43,790 bases of DNA from Kitasatospora humi (GCF_020907985.1 NZ_JAJJPA010000049.1:1-43790), one strand, 5' to 3'; shown: positions 1-6,731, numbered from the stretch's first letter. Numbers and translations: made by a program. The notes: generated by a model not told the origin, from the letters alone.

Positions 1-208
1 GGGTTCCGTTCGCCCCGGAGAATCGGGCAGCGGGGAGCCTGGACGTACGGCGGTCAGCCATCGGCCTTGACCTGTGCGCTTCGGGCCTGGCGTCTGTCTG
101 GGGTCCTTACCGGCCCTGGTATGCCGCTTGCTCGTTCCTTGCGCCGCCAGCGGGGCCGGCCATAGCGGGGCGCGAGACAGGAGCGGTGGGCGGCAACGCG
201 GAAGCGCG
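1..208. other. No confident gene at the left edge
   Basis: Several frames stay open on both strands, as expected at this G+C content. None has a ribosome binding site, a recognisable motif or a family resemblance. One plus-strand frame open from the window edge runs into the hairpin at 209-229 and could be the tail of a gene starting outside the window, but nothing in it is recognisable. Confidence 0.4.
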
Positions 209-229
209 CGGCCCGCCTCCGGCGGGCCG
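209..229. terminator. Short G+C hairpin, possible terminator
   Basis: Perfect 9-bp inverted repeat, CGGCCCGCC at 209-217 and GGCGGGCCG at 221-229, with a 3-nt loop. There is no T-run, which is usual for streptomycete terminators. It probably ends a transcript coming from the left or insulates the small gene at 318. Confidence 0.5.
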
Positions 230-317
230 CCCTTGATCCAGTAAAGAAACTTTCGACACGCCCTCCGGCATGGGGCCGCCCCTGTTTGGGCCGGGTCCAT
301 CGAGAGGGGGACTTGCA

Positions 318-497
318 GTGACGCCACTGACGGAGGGTCCCTCCTTCTCGTCCACCCGGCTCTGCCCCGATGAGGCTGTGGATCGCTGGATCGAGAAGCA
401 CCTGGCGACGGCGCCGCGCTTCTCGGATGACCAGCTTCGGGAGATGGGCGTCATTCTGGGAGTGCAGCTGACTCGGCGGACCTCCACACAGGGATGA
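318..497 (+). CDS. Small helical protein of a type seen in integrative elements
   Basis: A GTG start at 318 is preceded by a purine-rich stretch (GAGAGGGGG at 302-310), giving a 59-residue protein. The core reads like an amphipathic helix pair: acidic DEAVDRWIEKHL followed by FSDDQLREMGVILGVQL. Small proteins with this W-I/V-x-x-x-hydrophobic and 'S-x-x-Q-L-R-x-x-x-x-x-LG' layout are common, to my recollection, as accessory genes in actinomycete integrative elements and prophages; their function is not known to me. The gene ends 35 bp before a thiC 3'-end remnant, which suits a mobile-element origin. An upstream in-frame ATG at 270 lacks a ribosome binding site and is less likely. Confidence 0.55.
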   Translation: MTPLTEGPSFSSTRLCPDEAVDRWIEKHLATAPRFSDDQLREMGVILGVQLTRRTSTQG

Positions 498-531
498 GCT
501 GTTCCACATCGAACGGCTTGTTCCCCATGCC

Positions 532-570
532 ACCCAGGGCAACCGGGTCTACCTCCCGCTGGCGGACTGA
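532..570 (+). pseudogene. thiC: Remnant of the thiC 3' end (copy 1)
   Basis: The last 12 codons before a TGA at 568-570 read TQGNRVYLPLAD, which matches the conserved C-terminus of phosphomethylpyrimidine synthase ThiC and the longer remnant at 4890-5051. The DNA from about 532 to 625 aligns with 5018-5101: near-identical coding end, stop codon and hairpin. Codons upstream of 532 in this frame do not look like ThiC, so the rest of the gene is missing or replaced. It is a scar with no activity. Confidence 0.6.
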
Positions 571-588
571 CGTACGCGACCGCGACTA

Positions 589-625
589 GCGCCGTCCCGA
601 GAGCTTTCGCTTCTCGGGGCGGCGC
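589..625 (+). terminator. thiC-type hairpin, copy 1
   Basis: Arms GCGCCGTCCCGAGA (589-602) and TCTCGGGGCGGCGC (612-625) pair over 14 bp with one G-U wobble and a 9-nt loop, followed by TTCGTCGTT. The same hairpin recurs at 5064-5101 and 5361-5397. Its position directly after the ThiC stop codon suggests the native thiC terminator that was copied with the gene end. Confidence 0.7.
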
Positions 626-743
626 TTCGTCGTTGCCTTGTCCTGGTGTCGGGTGGACGGGATCAAGGCCAAGTCGGAAGAGCGCCCGGCCCGGGGCAGC
701 TGGGGCACCTTCCACCGGCGGAGTGAGCCGGGCCGGGCCGGGC

Positions 744-1265
744 CTACATGTGCTCGGTCAGTTGCTCGGCCGCCCACTCCGCCCATTCCCCAGTGGATTT
801 GGAGCCGCGGATGCCGAACTCCAGCGCCAGCCACTCGCAGACCTGGACGGGGTCGCCGCGCCATTGCGCCCCGTCGCGGACGGCTTCGAGGAAGGCGTGG
901 CGCTCCTGGTTGCGGCGGGCGAACTCCTTGAGGTAGGCCGCGCCCTCCTCGCGGGGCAGCGTCCACAGGAAGAAGACGCGCAGCAGTGCGGCGCTGCGGT
1001 AGGCGCCGTCGGCCCCGGGCCCGGTCATCCACTCCTTCAGCTCGGCGCGCCCCGCATCGGTGATGCCGTACTCGCGGCGGTTGCGGGCGCCGGTGCCGGT
1101 GACCTCGATCAGGCCGGCCTCGCTGAGTTTGGCGAGTTCGCCGTAGACCTGGCTCTGCTTCGCCGGCCAGACGTGGGCCAGCGAGGTCTCGAAGCGCTTC
1201 ATGAGGTCGTAACCGCTGCTGGGGGTTTCGGCCAGCAGGCCCAGGATTGCGTGGCGCAGGCTCAT
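744..1265 (-). CDS. PadR-family transcriptional regulator
   Basis: A 173-residue protein starting MSLRHAILGLLAETPSSGYD, the hallmark N-terminus of PadR winged-helix regulators. The helix-turn-helix with wing covers about residues 1-80 (QVYGELAKLSEAGLIEV, then a REYGITDAGR wing strand). A C-terminal helical dimerisation domain (Vir_act_alpha_C type) follows to about residue 170. PadR proteins repress a neighbouring gene and are released by small ligands. Here the neighbour is the divergent membrane protein at 1376, and a 12-bp inverted repeat lies between the two starts. The natural ligand cannot be read from the sequence. Confidence 0.9.
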   Translation of the reverse strand: MSLRHAILGLLAETPSSGYDLMKRFETSLAHVWPAKQSQVYGELAKLSEAGLIEVTGTGARNRREYGITDAGRAELKEWMTGPGADGAYRSAALLRVFFLWTLPREEGAAYLKEFARRNQERHAFLEAVRDGAQWRGDPVQVCEWLALEFGIRGSKSTGEWAEWAAEQLTEHM

Positions 1266-1285
1266 GTCCGAACTCTACTACCGGG

Positions 1286-1326
1286 ATGACATGTCAGGAC
1301 TGGACAGACCTCTTCTGACAGGTCAT
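1286..1326. promoter_or_regulatory. Candidate PadR operator
   Basis: Inverted repeat ATGACATGTCAG (1286-1297) and CTGACAGGTCAT (1315-1326), 11 of 12 positions matching, with a 17-bp spacer. The left arm contains the perfect palindrome TGACATGTCA. It lies in the 110-bp divergent gap between the PadR gene and the membrane protein gene, and resembles the ATGT-N-ACAT half-sites known for PadR proteins. Confidence 0.6.
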
Positions 1327-1375
1327 GCTCTGACCGTCCAACTTTTGAATGTGGATGTGAGGGGGGATCGCTGCG

Positions 1376-1942
1376 ATGAACTACGTCCGCGGTTTCGCAC
1401 CATGGCTCTGCTACGCGTCGCTGAGTGCCTTCGACTGGCGCTTGGGAATGTGCACGGCCGCCACCGCCGCCGTGCTGCTGCTCCTGGGCGCGGTGCGTCG
1501 GCAAGGCGCCGACCTGCTGTCCGCCGCCACGTGCGCGTTCTTCGTGGTGATGGCCGTGATCGCGGTCGCCGCCCCGAACTCGGGCCTGCACACCTGGACG
1601 TGCGTGCTGGCCAACGCTGTCCTCGCGGTCACGGCGCTGGCCTCCCTGGCGGTGCGGCGGCCGTTCACCTTGTCCATCGCCCGGTCCCGGGTGCCCGAGG
1701 AGTTCTGGAACGCACCCGGCTTCATCCGCGTCAACATGGTGCTGACCGGCGTGTGGACCGCAGCATTCGCCGCCGCGGCCGCCGCGTGCGCCGTGATCGT
1801 TCACTACGACCACGCCGCGACGCTGCCCCTGATCACGGCGCAGGTCCTCGGGTTCGTGATCCCCTTCGTGTTCTCCGGCCGGTATGCCGGCCGGGCCCAG
1901 GCCAAGGCCGCCGCACACGCCGCCGGGCACACCACGGCCTGA
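1376..1942 (+). CDS. Multi-spanning membrane protein, probable PadR target
   Basis: 188 residues, with GGGGGG (1361-1366) as a good ribosome binding site 9 nt before the ATG. It shows about five to six hydrophobic spans: near residues 8-38, 45-62, 72-90, 118-146 and 150-170. A conserved-looking soluble loop (RSRVPEEFWNAPGFIRVN) sits before the last pair of spans. I do not recognise a named family; it resembles uncharacterised actinomycete integral membrane proteins controlled by a divergent PadR regulator. A transport or envelope role is only inferred from topology and context. Confidence 0.75.
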   Translation: MNYVRGFAPWLCYASLSAFDWRLGMCTAATAAVLLLLGAVRRQGADLLSAATCAFFVVMAVIAVAAPNSGLHTWTCVLANAVLAVTALASLAVRRPFTLSIARSRVPEEFWNAPGFIRVNMVLTGVWTAAFAAAAAACAVIVHYDHAATLPLITAQVLGFVIPFVFSGRYAGRAQAKAAAHAAGHTTA

Positions 1943-2097
1943 CCGGGCGGGCACCACGCTCGGCGGCTACCTGAGACAACGTCGACGACGGCGCTGGAAT
2001 GCAGGGCCCGTACGAACAATGTCCATCCGCCGCGCATAAGGCGGCGCAGAACACAACAGGTACAAGTTCAGTGCTGAAATCGGAGGGATACGGCGGG

Positions 2098-2745
2098 ATG
2101 GCCGAGACGGTTGCGAGACGTACAGGTGAGGTACCCGACGAGGTCGAGCTGGTCAGCCCGGAACGGTTGATCTACTTCTCGGATGCCGTGATCGCCATTG
2201 CCATCACACTGCTTGCGCTGGAGCTTCCGGTCCCACATGGAGAGGTCCACGGCAACGAGGGCGTCGTGGACTTCCTGCGCGAGCATCTGACGGAATACGT
2301 GGCGTTCCTGATCAGCTTCACGGCCGTGGCCCTGCACTGGCTGTTCCATCAGCGCCTGTTCCGCTACGTGAAGGGGCTGACCGGTGGTGCGATCCACTGG
2401 AACCTGGCGTGGCTGCTCGTGATCGTCATCATGCCGTTCGCGACCAAGCTGCTGACCAGTGAGGCCGACGCGTTCCAGGTCCAGTTCATCGTCTACGCGG
2501 CCAGTCAGGCGCTTGCGGGTCTGTTCCTCTGGCGGGCCTTCTCCACGGTGCGACGGGCCGGGCTGCTGCGGGACAACACCCCACCTGCGGCGATCACACA
2601 CACCCTGTCCTGGATCGCCGCCATCGTCGTGACGTTCGCGGTGTCGATCCCCGTCGCCCTGGTCACGCACTCCGCCTCGCTGTGCTGGGCGTTGCTCCCG
2701 GCGGTCCGGTTCGCCCTGCGCTTCGTCCGCCCCGAGCGCCGTTGA
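2098..2745 (+). CDS. TMEM175-family (DUF1211) potassium-channel-like protein
   Basis: 215 residues. The ATG at 2098 is preceded by GGAGGG at 2082-2087, while the more upstream ATG at 1999 has no such site. Residues around 23-42 contain RLIYFSDAVIAIAITLLALE, which fits the R-x3-F-S-D-x7-T signature of TMEM175 channels, where FSD contributes to folding and the filter helix. Six hydrophobic segments follow, consistent with the six-helix prokaryotic form that assembles as a tetramer. Prokaryotic members carry a K+ leak current. It is convergent with the truncated gene at 2840 and separated from it by a strong bidirectional hairpin. Confidence 0.85.
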   Translation: MAETVARRTGEVPDEVELVSPERLIYFSDAVIAIAITLLALELPVPHGEVHGNEGVVDFLREHLTEYVAFLISFTAVALHWLFHQRLFRYVKGLTGGAIHWNLAWLLVIVIMPFATKLLTSEADAFQVQFIVYAASQALAGLFLWRAFSTVRRAGLLRDNTPPAAITHTLSWIAAIVVTFAVSIPVALVTHSASLCWALLPAVRFALRFVRPERR

Positions 2746-2776
2746 CCGGCCTGGACGGGTAAGTGTGCTGGTTTCA

Positions 2777-2818
2777 GAAGCGCCGGCCCCGGGTGGTTCA
2801 TCTCGGGGCCGGCGCTTC
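2777..2818. terminator. Strong bidirectional terminator hairpin
   Basis: Perfect 15-bp stem: GAAGCGCCGGCCCCG at 2777-2791 pairs with CGGGGCCGGCGCTTC at 2804-2818 around a 12-nt loop. It sits between the convergent TMEM175-like gene and the beta-propeller remnant. The flanks GAAG/CTTC give A-rich and T-rich ends on each strand. Confidence 0.85.
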
Positions 2819-2839
2819 GAACGCGTCAGGGTTGCGGTT

Positions 2840-3700
2840 CTACGGTGCGGGCTTGACCTCCAGGTGGACGTAGCCCTTGCCGGTGGGGAAGTAGAAGCCT
2901 CCGCCGTATGCGGGCGTGATGAGGGTGTTGGCGGTCATCGGCTGGTAGAAGTCGGACTGGGCGAGGATGCGGCCGGTGGCGGCGTCGCGGAAGGTGGCCT
3001 GCTCTGTGTAGGTGCCGTTGCTGAGCTGCTCCGAGGTTGCGTTGGGGTCGATCTGGGACACGCCGAGGACCCGGTGGTCCTTGGGGCCGTAGAGGGCCTG
3101 CAGGCAGGTGGTGCGGTCATTGGTGACGAACACGGCGGTCATCTGCCCGCTGTCGCGGTCGAACTTGATGCCGGCGATCTTCCCGGCGCCGTAGTCGTCG
3201 GAGTAGACCATGTTGTTCTCGTCGTCCACGGCCGCCTTGGGCGGGGCCCAGCTGTTGGTGCCGGGGGGCAGGTCACCGTAGGGGGAGATTCTGGTGATCC
3301 TGGTCGGGTCGTCCTGGTTGATCGCGACGACGCTGGAGGGCACGTTGGTCGGGATGCCGTTGGTCTGGATCACGATCCAATTGCCCAGGATGCCCGGGGC
3401 GTCACCGGTGGTCTGCCCGCTGCCCAGGAAGGACACGACGAACGAGGTGTCCTGGGTGAGCTTCTGCGTCGCGGGATCCCAGAAGTAGCGGTAGGCCTTC
3501 TGGAGGCCGCAGGTGTAGATCGCGATCTTGCCGTGGAACATCGTGATGGTGTGCGGCGTCGCGGTCATCTCCGGCACCGTGACCTCGTCGAGGATCTCGA
3601 GGGTGTTCGGGTCGATCGCGAGCATCTCGGAGTTGGCCGTCAGCGACGGGTCGTTGATCCCGGGGCAGACGATCAGCGCGACGCTGCCCTGGATCGGGGC
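2840..3700 (-). pseudogene. 5'-truncated beta-propeller (lactonase/SMP-30-like) gene
   Basis: About 285 codons of a well-conserved-looking protein with repeated blade strands: MLAIDPNTLEILDEVTVP, NWIVIQTNGIP, AAVDDENNMVYSDDYG, DHRVLGVSQIDPNA, ending VHLEVKPAP. Such proteins are usually secreted or periplasmic and begin with a signal peptide and an N-terminal blade. Here the coding sense is lost near 3700, where it runs into an unrelated fragment on the other strand. The reading frame stays open to an ATG at 3784, but those first 28 codons overlap foreign sequence and contain no signal peptide, so a start there is probably artificial. Its substrate is unknown. Confidence 0.65.
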
Positions 3701-4047
3701 CAGTACTTGACCGAGTACGTCTACCGCCAGCCGCAGACACCTGCTGAGGTCGCCGACTGGTCGAAGCGGCCGATCAAGATCCATTCCTCGGCTACGGCTG
3801 CGACGGCGATGCGCACTGGACGCCGGAAGCCGTTCGCGAGTGGTGGCGTGACCGCGACCGGATCACCCAGTACCTGTCCAGCCAGGACTGGGACGGGATC
3901 GACTGGGCGGAGCAGGGCACGGCTGCCGCTGTCCGGGACTTTGCGTCCTACCTTGCCGCGGGCCTCGCCAACGACCTGCGAATCTACCTTTACTGGCTGG
4001 AGGAAGGCACCTCTCCGAGGCCTGAGGACCGGCTGCCCCGGTTGTAG
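3701..4047 (+). pseudogene. Fragment of an unknown gene with a one-base frameshift
   Basis: From 3701 a coding-like frame reads YLTEYVYRQPQTPAEVADW and RPIKIH. At about 3782 it must step by -1 to continue as FLGYGCDGDAHWTPEAVREW, then DWDGIDWAEQGTAAAVRDF, and IYLYWLEEG, ending at TAG 4045-4047. One T missing from a T-run near 3784 would explain the shift. The 5' end is cut at the junction with the beta-propeller remnant. I do not recognise the family. Confidence 0.5.
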
Positions 4048-4132
4048 TCCTGATCGGCTTCGTCGTGGGCGCCCGCCTACATCCTTGAGTCGACCACGTA
4101 CTGGTAGCTCGTCTCGGGCATGGTCGGCCCCT

Positions 4133-4166
4133 GCTATATTCAAAGATGTTGTTGGTGTTATATAGC
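4133..4166. promoter_or_regulatory. Candidate autoregulatory operator of the first VapBC pair
   Basis: Inverted repeat GCTATAT (4133-4139) and ATATAGC (4160-4166) with a 20-bp spacer. This AT-rich stretch stands out in the G+C-rich surroundings and ends directly before the ribosome binding site of the antitoxin at 4177. Antitoxins of this class bind such palindromes together with their toxin. Confidence 0.5.
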
Positions 4167-4176
4167 GGAGGCAAGT

Positions 4177-4398
4177 ATGAGCGTGACGACCATCGATCTG
4201 GACGATGACGCCCTGGCGAAGGCCCTGCGCTTCTCCGGTGGTGCCACCAAGAAGGACGTGGTGAACGCCGCTCTCCGCGAGTATGCCGAGAGACACGAGC
4301 GGGCAGCCCGCCGCGCTCGGCACTTCCAGGCTGCCCAACAGTGGGACTACGACGGATGGCAGCAGCTCCACGACGCCGAGAAGCGGGGCGAGGAGTGA
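4177..4398 (+). CDS. vapB: VapB-type antitoxin (ribbon-helix-helix)
   Basis: A 73-residue protein with ATG at 4177 preceded by GGAGG. Residues 1-45 read as a VapB ribbon-helix-helix: beta strand TTIDLDDDALAKAL, then GGATKKDVVNAALREYAERH. The C-terminal part, rich in R, Q, W and ending HDAEKRGEE, would wrap the toxin. It represses its own promoter and neutralises the PIN toxin, whose GTG start overlaps its stop codon. It lies inside the segment bounded by two thiC remnants, suggesting arrival by transfer. Confidence 0.88.
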   Translation: MSVTTIDLDDDALAKALRFSGGATKKDVVNAALREYAERHERAARRARHFQAAQQWDYDGWQQLHDAEKRGEE

Positions 4399-4814
4399 TC
4401 CGGTACCTCGCAGACTCCACCGCCGTGTGGCGACTGCAGCGCGAGCAGCACCTAAACGACGCGTGGGGGGAGGACATCGACCTCCGCGTCATCGGATCGT
4501 GCGCTCCCCAGCGCACCGAGTTCCGACGCTCCGCGCGCAACCTCATGCACTACGAGCAGATGGGCGAGATGTTCGCCGACCTGTACCCGGACGTGCCCCT
4601 GCCGAAGAACTTGTGGGCTTGGATCGAGTCCGCGCAGTTCCGACTCGCCCAGGGCGGTGGGGCTGTCCGGGCCCTGTCCACTGTCGATCTCATGATCTGC
4701 GCGACAGCAGCTCACCACGGGTTGATCGTGCTGCACGATGACAACGACTTCGTCACTGCGGCCGGCGTCCTGACCGATGTCCTCCAGCGCAGTGTCCGCG
4801 ACGTTCCGGCATAG
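4395..4814 (+). CDS. vapC: VapC-type toxin, PIN-domain ribonuclease
   Basis: A 139-residue protein from GTG 4395, overlapping the antitoxin stop (GTGA). The PIN-domain acidic residues are present: D7 in RYLADSTAVWRL, E in PQRTEFRRSAR (about 37), D in STVDLMICATA, and D in VLHDDNDF. These coordinate Mg2+ for single-strand RNA cleavage; VapC toxins usually cut initiator tRNA or the rRNA sarcin-ricin loop. Length and motif order are normal, so the toxin looks intact. Its RNA target cannot be predicted from sequence. Confidence 0.88.
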   Translation: MIRYLADSTAVWRLQREQHLNDAWGEDIDLRVIGSCAPQRTEFRRSARNLMHYEQMGEMFADLYPDVPLPKNLWAWIESAQFRLAQGGGAVRALSTVDLMICATAAHHGLIVLHDDNDFVTAAGVLTDVLQRSVRDVPA

Positions 4815-4889
4815 CCGACAGCACTACGAAGGCAGGCGCGAGCTGGGCCGAGTTGGCGAGTGACCTTGGCAGTGGTGTCTTTGTTGATG

Positions 4890-5051
4890 CTCTGCTCGGT
4901 GAAGATCAGCCAGAAGATCCGCGACGAGCACGGTGACGGCTCCACCGCGGTGAACAGCGAGTTCGACGCCGAGGCCCTGGCCGGCATGGCCGAGAAGTCG
5001 GCCGAGTTCGCGGCCCAGGGCAACCGGGTGTACCTGCCGCTGGCGGACTGA
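4890..5051 (+). pseudogene. thiC: Remnant of the thiC 3' end (copy 2)
   Basis: About 53 codons match the ThiC C-terminus: LCSVKISQKIRDEH, then GMAEKSAEFAAQGNRVYLPL and AD-stop. The first Cys is the last ligand of the radical-SAM iron-sulfur motif (normally in a C-G-P-x-F-C-S-M-K context). The other cysteines and the entire barrel are missing, so it cannot work. The small frame that starts at 4860 is the result of fusion with unrelated upstream bases. The remnant is followed by the thiC-type hairpin at 5064-5101. Confidence 0.8.
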
Positions 5052-5112
5052 CGCACGGACTGAGCGCCGTCCTGAGACGCATCCGCTTCTCGGGACGGCG
5101 CTTCGTCGTTCC
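5018..5112 (+). repeat. Direct repeat with 532-626 (thiC end plus hairpin)
   Basis: The block from CAGGGCAACCGGGT to CGGCGCTTCGTCGTT occurs at about 535-626 and again at about 5017-5112 in the same orientation, with scattered substitutions and a few indels after the stop codon. The two copies bracket about 4.4 kb containing the PadR, TMEM175, propeller and VapBC genes. This is the arrangement expected from integration at, or duplication of, the thiC 3' end. Sequence divergence shows the event is not recent. Confidence 0.7.
5064..5101 (+). terminator. thiC-type hairpin, copy 2
   Basis: Arms GCGCCGTCCTGAGA (5064-5077) and TCTCGGGACGGCGC (5088-5101), with one wobble pair and a 10-nt loop. It starts 12 bp after the ThiC-remnant stop, just as copy 1 does after its stop. 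Confidence 0.7.
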
Positions 5113-5132
5113 CGGCTGGGGGGCAGCCGCCG

Positions 5133-5312
5133 CATGTCGGCTTCACGCAGGCGCAGGTCGCCGCGGCGATGGGTGTCACTCAGGGGCGGATCAGCCAGAT
5201 CGAGCGCGGCGCCGCTCGTCTCGACACGGCCACCATGGCGGCGTACCTGCGGGCGATCGGGGGCGAGCTGACAATGATGGCCACGGTGGGGAAGCTGTCC
5301 GTACGGCTGTAG
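5133..5312 (+). pseudogene. C-terminal stub of an XRE-family antitoxin
   Basis: An open frame to TAG 5310-5312 reads GFTQAQVAAAMGVTQGRIS, then QIERGAARLDTATMAAYLRA and IGGELTMMATVG. This is the helix-turn-helix and C-terminal tail typical of HigA/RelB-like XRE antitoxins, which follow a RelE-type toxin. The N-terminal helix is missing and the sequence begins about 20 bp after the thiC-type hairpin, with no start codon or ribosome binding site. It is probably a dead remnant of a third toxin-antitoxin module. Confidence 0.75.
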
Positions 5313-5360
5313 GTCTGGTGCTTTCGGTCCCGGGGTTCTGCTTGATGAGATCAGCGGGTC

Positions 5361-5397
5361 GCGCCGCCCCGGGAGTGTTCGCTTCTCGGGACGGCGC
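5361..5397 (+). terminator. thiC-type hairpin, copy 3 (without coding tail)
   Basis: GCGCCGCCCCGGGA (5361-5374) against TCTCGGGACGGCGC (5384-5397), the same fold and loop (TTCGCT) as the hairpins at 589 and 5064 but with two weakened pairs. No ThiC codons precede it. It ends just upstream of the second VapBC promoter. Confidence 0.6.
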
Positions 5398-5414
5398 TTC
5401 ATTGTGCGGCGCTA

Positions 5415-5437
5415 GTATTACGTAGGAGGGGTAATAC
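5415..5437. promoter_or_regulatory. Candidate operator of the second VapBC pair
   Basis: Inverted repeat GTATTAC (5415-5421) and GTAATAC (5431-5437) with a 9-bp spacer, 19 bp upstream of the antitoxin start. AT-rich, spaced about one and a half helical turns centre to centre. This is typical of sites bound by AbrB/MazE-like antitoxins. Confidence 0.55.
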
Positions 5438-5456
5438 GGGATACGGGAGCCACGAG

Positions 5457-5684
5457 ATGCGACTCAACAGCAAAGGTCAGGTCACGATCCCCGCAGAACT
5501 CCGACAGAAGTGCGGTCTGCGCCCTGGGGACGAAGTGGACGTGATCGAGGAGGACGGCGTTCTGCGGATAGTGCGCCGGGTCGGGGCGGGCACTCGGGGT
5601 CAGCGGCTGGCGCGGCGGATGAGGGGAACCGCTGCGGGCGGCATGTCGACCGACGAGCTCATGGAGCTGCTGCGTGGCGAGTAG
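5457..5684 (+). CDS. vapB: AbrB/MazE-type antitoxin
   Basis: 75 residues. The N-terminal MRLNSKGQVTIPAELRQKCG, then LRPGDEVDVIEEDGVLRIV, is the SpoVT-AbrB swapped-hairpin DNA-binding fold. The tail MSTDELMELLRG is a toxin-binding helix. It is preceded by a palindrome and a GGGAG ribosome binding site. It should pair with the PIN toxin that starts inside its last codons. It is a different antitoxin class from the one at 4177, so the two modules are not duplicates of each other. Confidence 0.88.
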   Translation: MRLNSKGQVTIPAELRQKCGLRPGDEVDVIEEDGVLRIVRRVGAGTRGQRLARRMRGTAAGGMSTDELMELLRGE

Positions 5685-6120
5685 CCGATTGAGGCTCGTG
5701 GAACACGGGCGGACTCAGCCGGTGACCCTGGTCGACTCCTGCGTGCTGCTGGATCTCATGACGGATGACCCCACGTGGGCCGACTGGTCCGAAGTCGAGC
5801 TCGCCAAGGCTCAGGACGAGGGCCAGGTGGTGATCAATCCGATCGTCTACGCCGAGGTCTCGGTGGCCTATGCGGCGATCGAGGAACTCGACGCGGTCCT
5901 CCCCGCCGAGGCCTTCACCAGGGAGCCGCTTCCGTACGAGGCCGGATTCCTGGCCGGCAAGGCCTTCCTGCAGTACCGGAAGCGCGGCGGTCAGAAGACC
6001 GCCCCACTTCCGGACTTCTACCTGGGCGCGCACGCGGCTGTCCGGGGCTACCGCCTGCTCACCCGGGACGCCACGCGCTACCGCACCTACTTCCCGACCG
6101 TTCAGTTGATCTGTCCCTGA
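5674..6120 (+). CDS. vapC: VapC/FitB-like PIN-domain toxin
   Basis: 148 residues from GTG 5674, overlapping the antitoxin by 11 bp; a later GTG at 5722 would give a more standard N-terminus and is a real alternative. PIN acidic residues: D in TLVDSCVLLDL (about 21), E in INPIVYAEVSVAY (about 61), D in PLPDFYLGAHA, and D in LLTRDATRYRTYFP. The C-terminal YRTYFP is typical of FitB-like PIN toxins. The module looks functional: complete motifs, coupled genes and its own operator. Confidence 0.88.
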   Translation: MASSRLRLVEHGRTQPVTLVDSCVLLDLMTDDPTWADWSEVELAKAQDEGQVVINPIVYAEVSVAYAAIEELDAVLPAEAFTREPLPYEAGFLAGKAFLQYRKRGGQKTAPLPDFYLGAHAAVRGYRLLTRDATRYRTYFPTVQLICP

Positions 6121-6236
6121 AGGCTGTTCGGGGCGGCCGGAGGTGCCGGAACGAACCGGAAGCTCCGCGGCGAGCAGCCCTGTCGGTGACGTCTGGTCTA
6201 CTGCCGGCTGACGAACCACCGTGCTGGGAGGAACCC

Positions 6237-6731
6237 GTGGGCGTGCTGACCGACTACTTCCGTGCTGCTGATGCGGCATCGGTCGTGCAGGCGCTGGAGC
6301 GCACGGACGACCCCCCGCTCGTGAGCGGCGGGGACTCCCTCTTCGACGGAGTGATGGCCAAGCGGCTGGATCCGGACATCGTCCTGGGAGAGCTGATCGC
6401 CGCGATCCGCCAACACCCGTGGGAGGCCGGCCTCGTGGACCAGTCACCGGTGTGGCCGACCACCCCCGCCCCCGGCCCGGGCGGCCCGCAGGACGAGGAC
6501 GACCCCTGGGCCACGGGGCCGTGGGTGGTGGAGCTCGGCGCCGCGGCCCGGGACACGTTGGCAGGTGTGCGGGACTCGGACGTGCCGGCGATCACCGCCA
6601 GGTGGGTGCAATCGGAGGCGCTGCGCCCAGCAGGTGTCGAGGAGATGCGACCGCTGGTCGACGAGCTGGTCCGGCTCGCCAGGCGTGCCCGCGAAGCCGG
6701 CGAGCGGCTCTACTGCTGGATCTGCCTGTAG
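6237..6731 (+). CDS. Uncharacterised actinomycete protein (ends RLYCWICL)
   Basis: 164 residues from GTG 6237 with GGGAGGA a few bases upstream. It starts VGVLTDYFRAADAASVVQAL and ends LVRLARRAREAGERLYCWIC-L. I recall many streptomycete proteins of this plan (YFRAADA start, a W-x2-D-L-V region, RLYCW end) with no assigned function. No transmembrane span, signal peptide or catalytic motif is visible. A proline-rich linker (about residues 78-95) separates an N-terminal part from a helical C-terminal part. It follows the VapBC pair at 117 bp and is probably a separate transcript. Confidence 0.65.
   Translation: MGVLTDYFRAADAASVVQALERTDDPPLVSGGDSLFDGVMAKRLDPDIVLGELIAAIRQHPWEAGLVDQSPVWPTTPAPGPGGPQDEDDPWATGPWVVELGAAARDTLAGVRDSDVPAITARWVQSEALRPAGVEEMRPLVDELVRLARRAREAGERLYCWICL

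Noticed and set aside
4048..4130. Possible tRNA or tRNA fragment as attachment site
   Set aside because: No acceptor stem, no GGTTCGA-type T-arm and no cloverleaf pairing could be built from the sequence.
2765..4165. A 466-codon plus-strand frame
   Set aside because: Most of it is antisense to the beta-propeller remnant with V/G/D-rich noise; only the piece after 3701 looks coding and is listed separately as a fragment.
4860..5051. A 63-residue small gene ending QGNRVYLPLAD
   Set aside because: The recognisable part is only the C-terminus of ThiC, the upstream start lacks a ribosome binding site, and the catalytic barrel is absent; it is a remnant.
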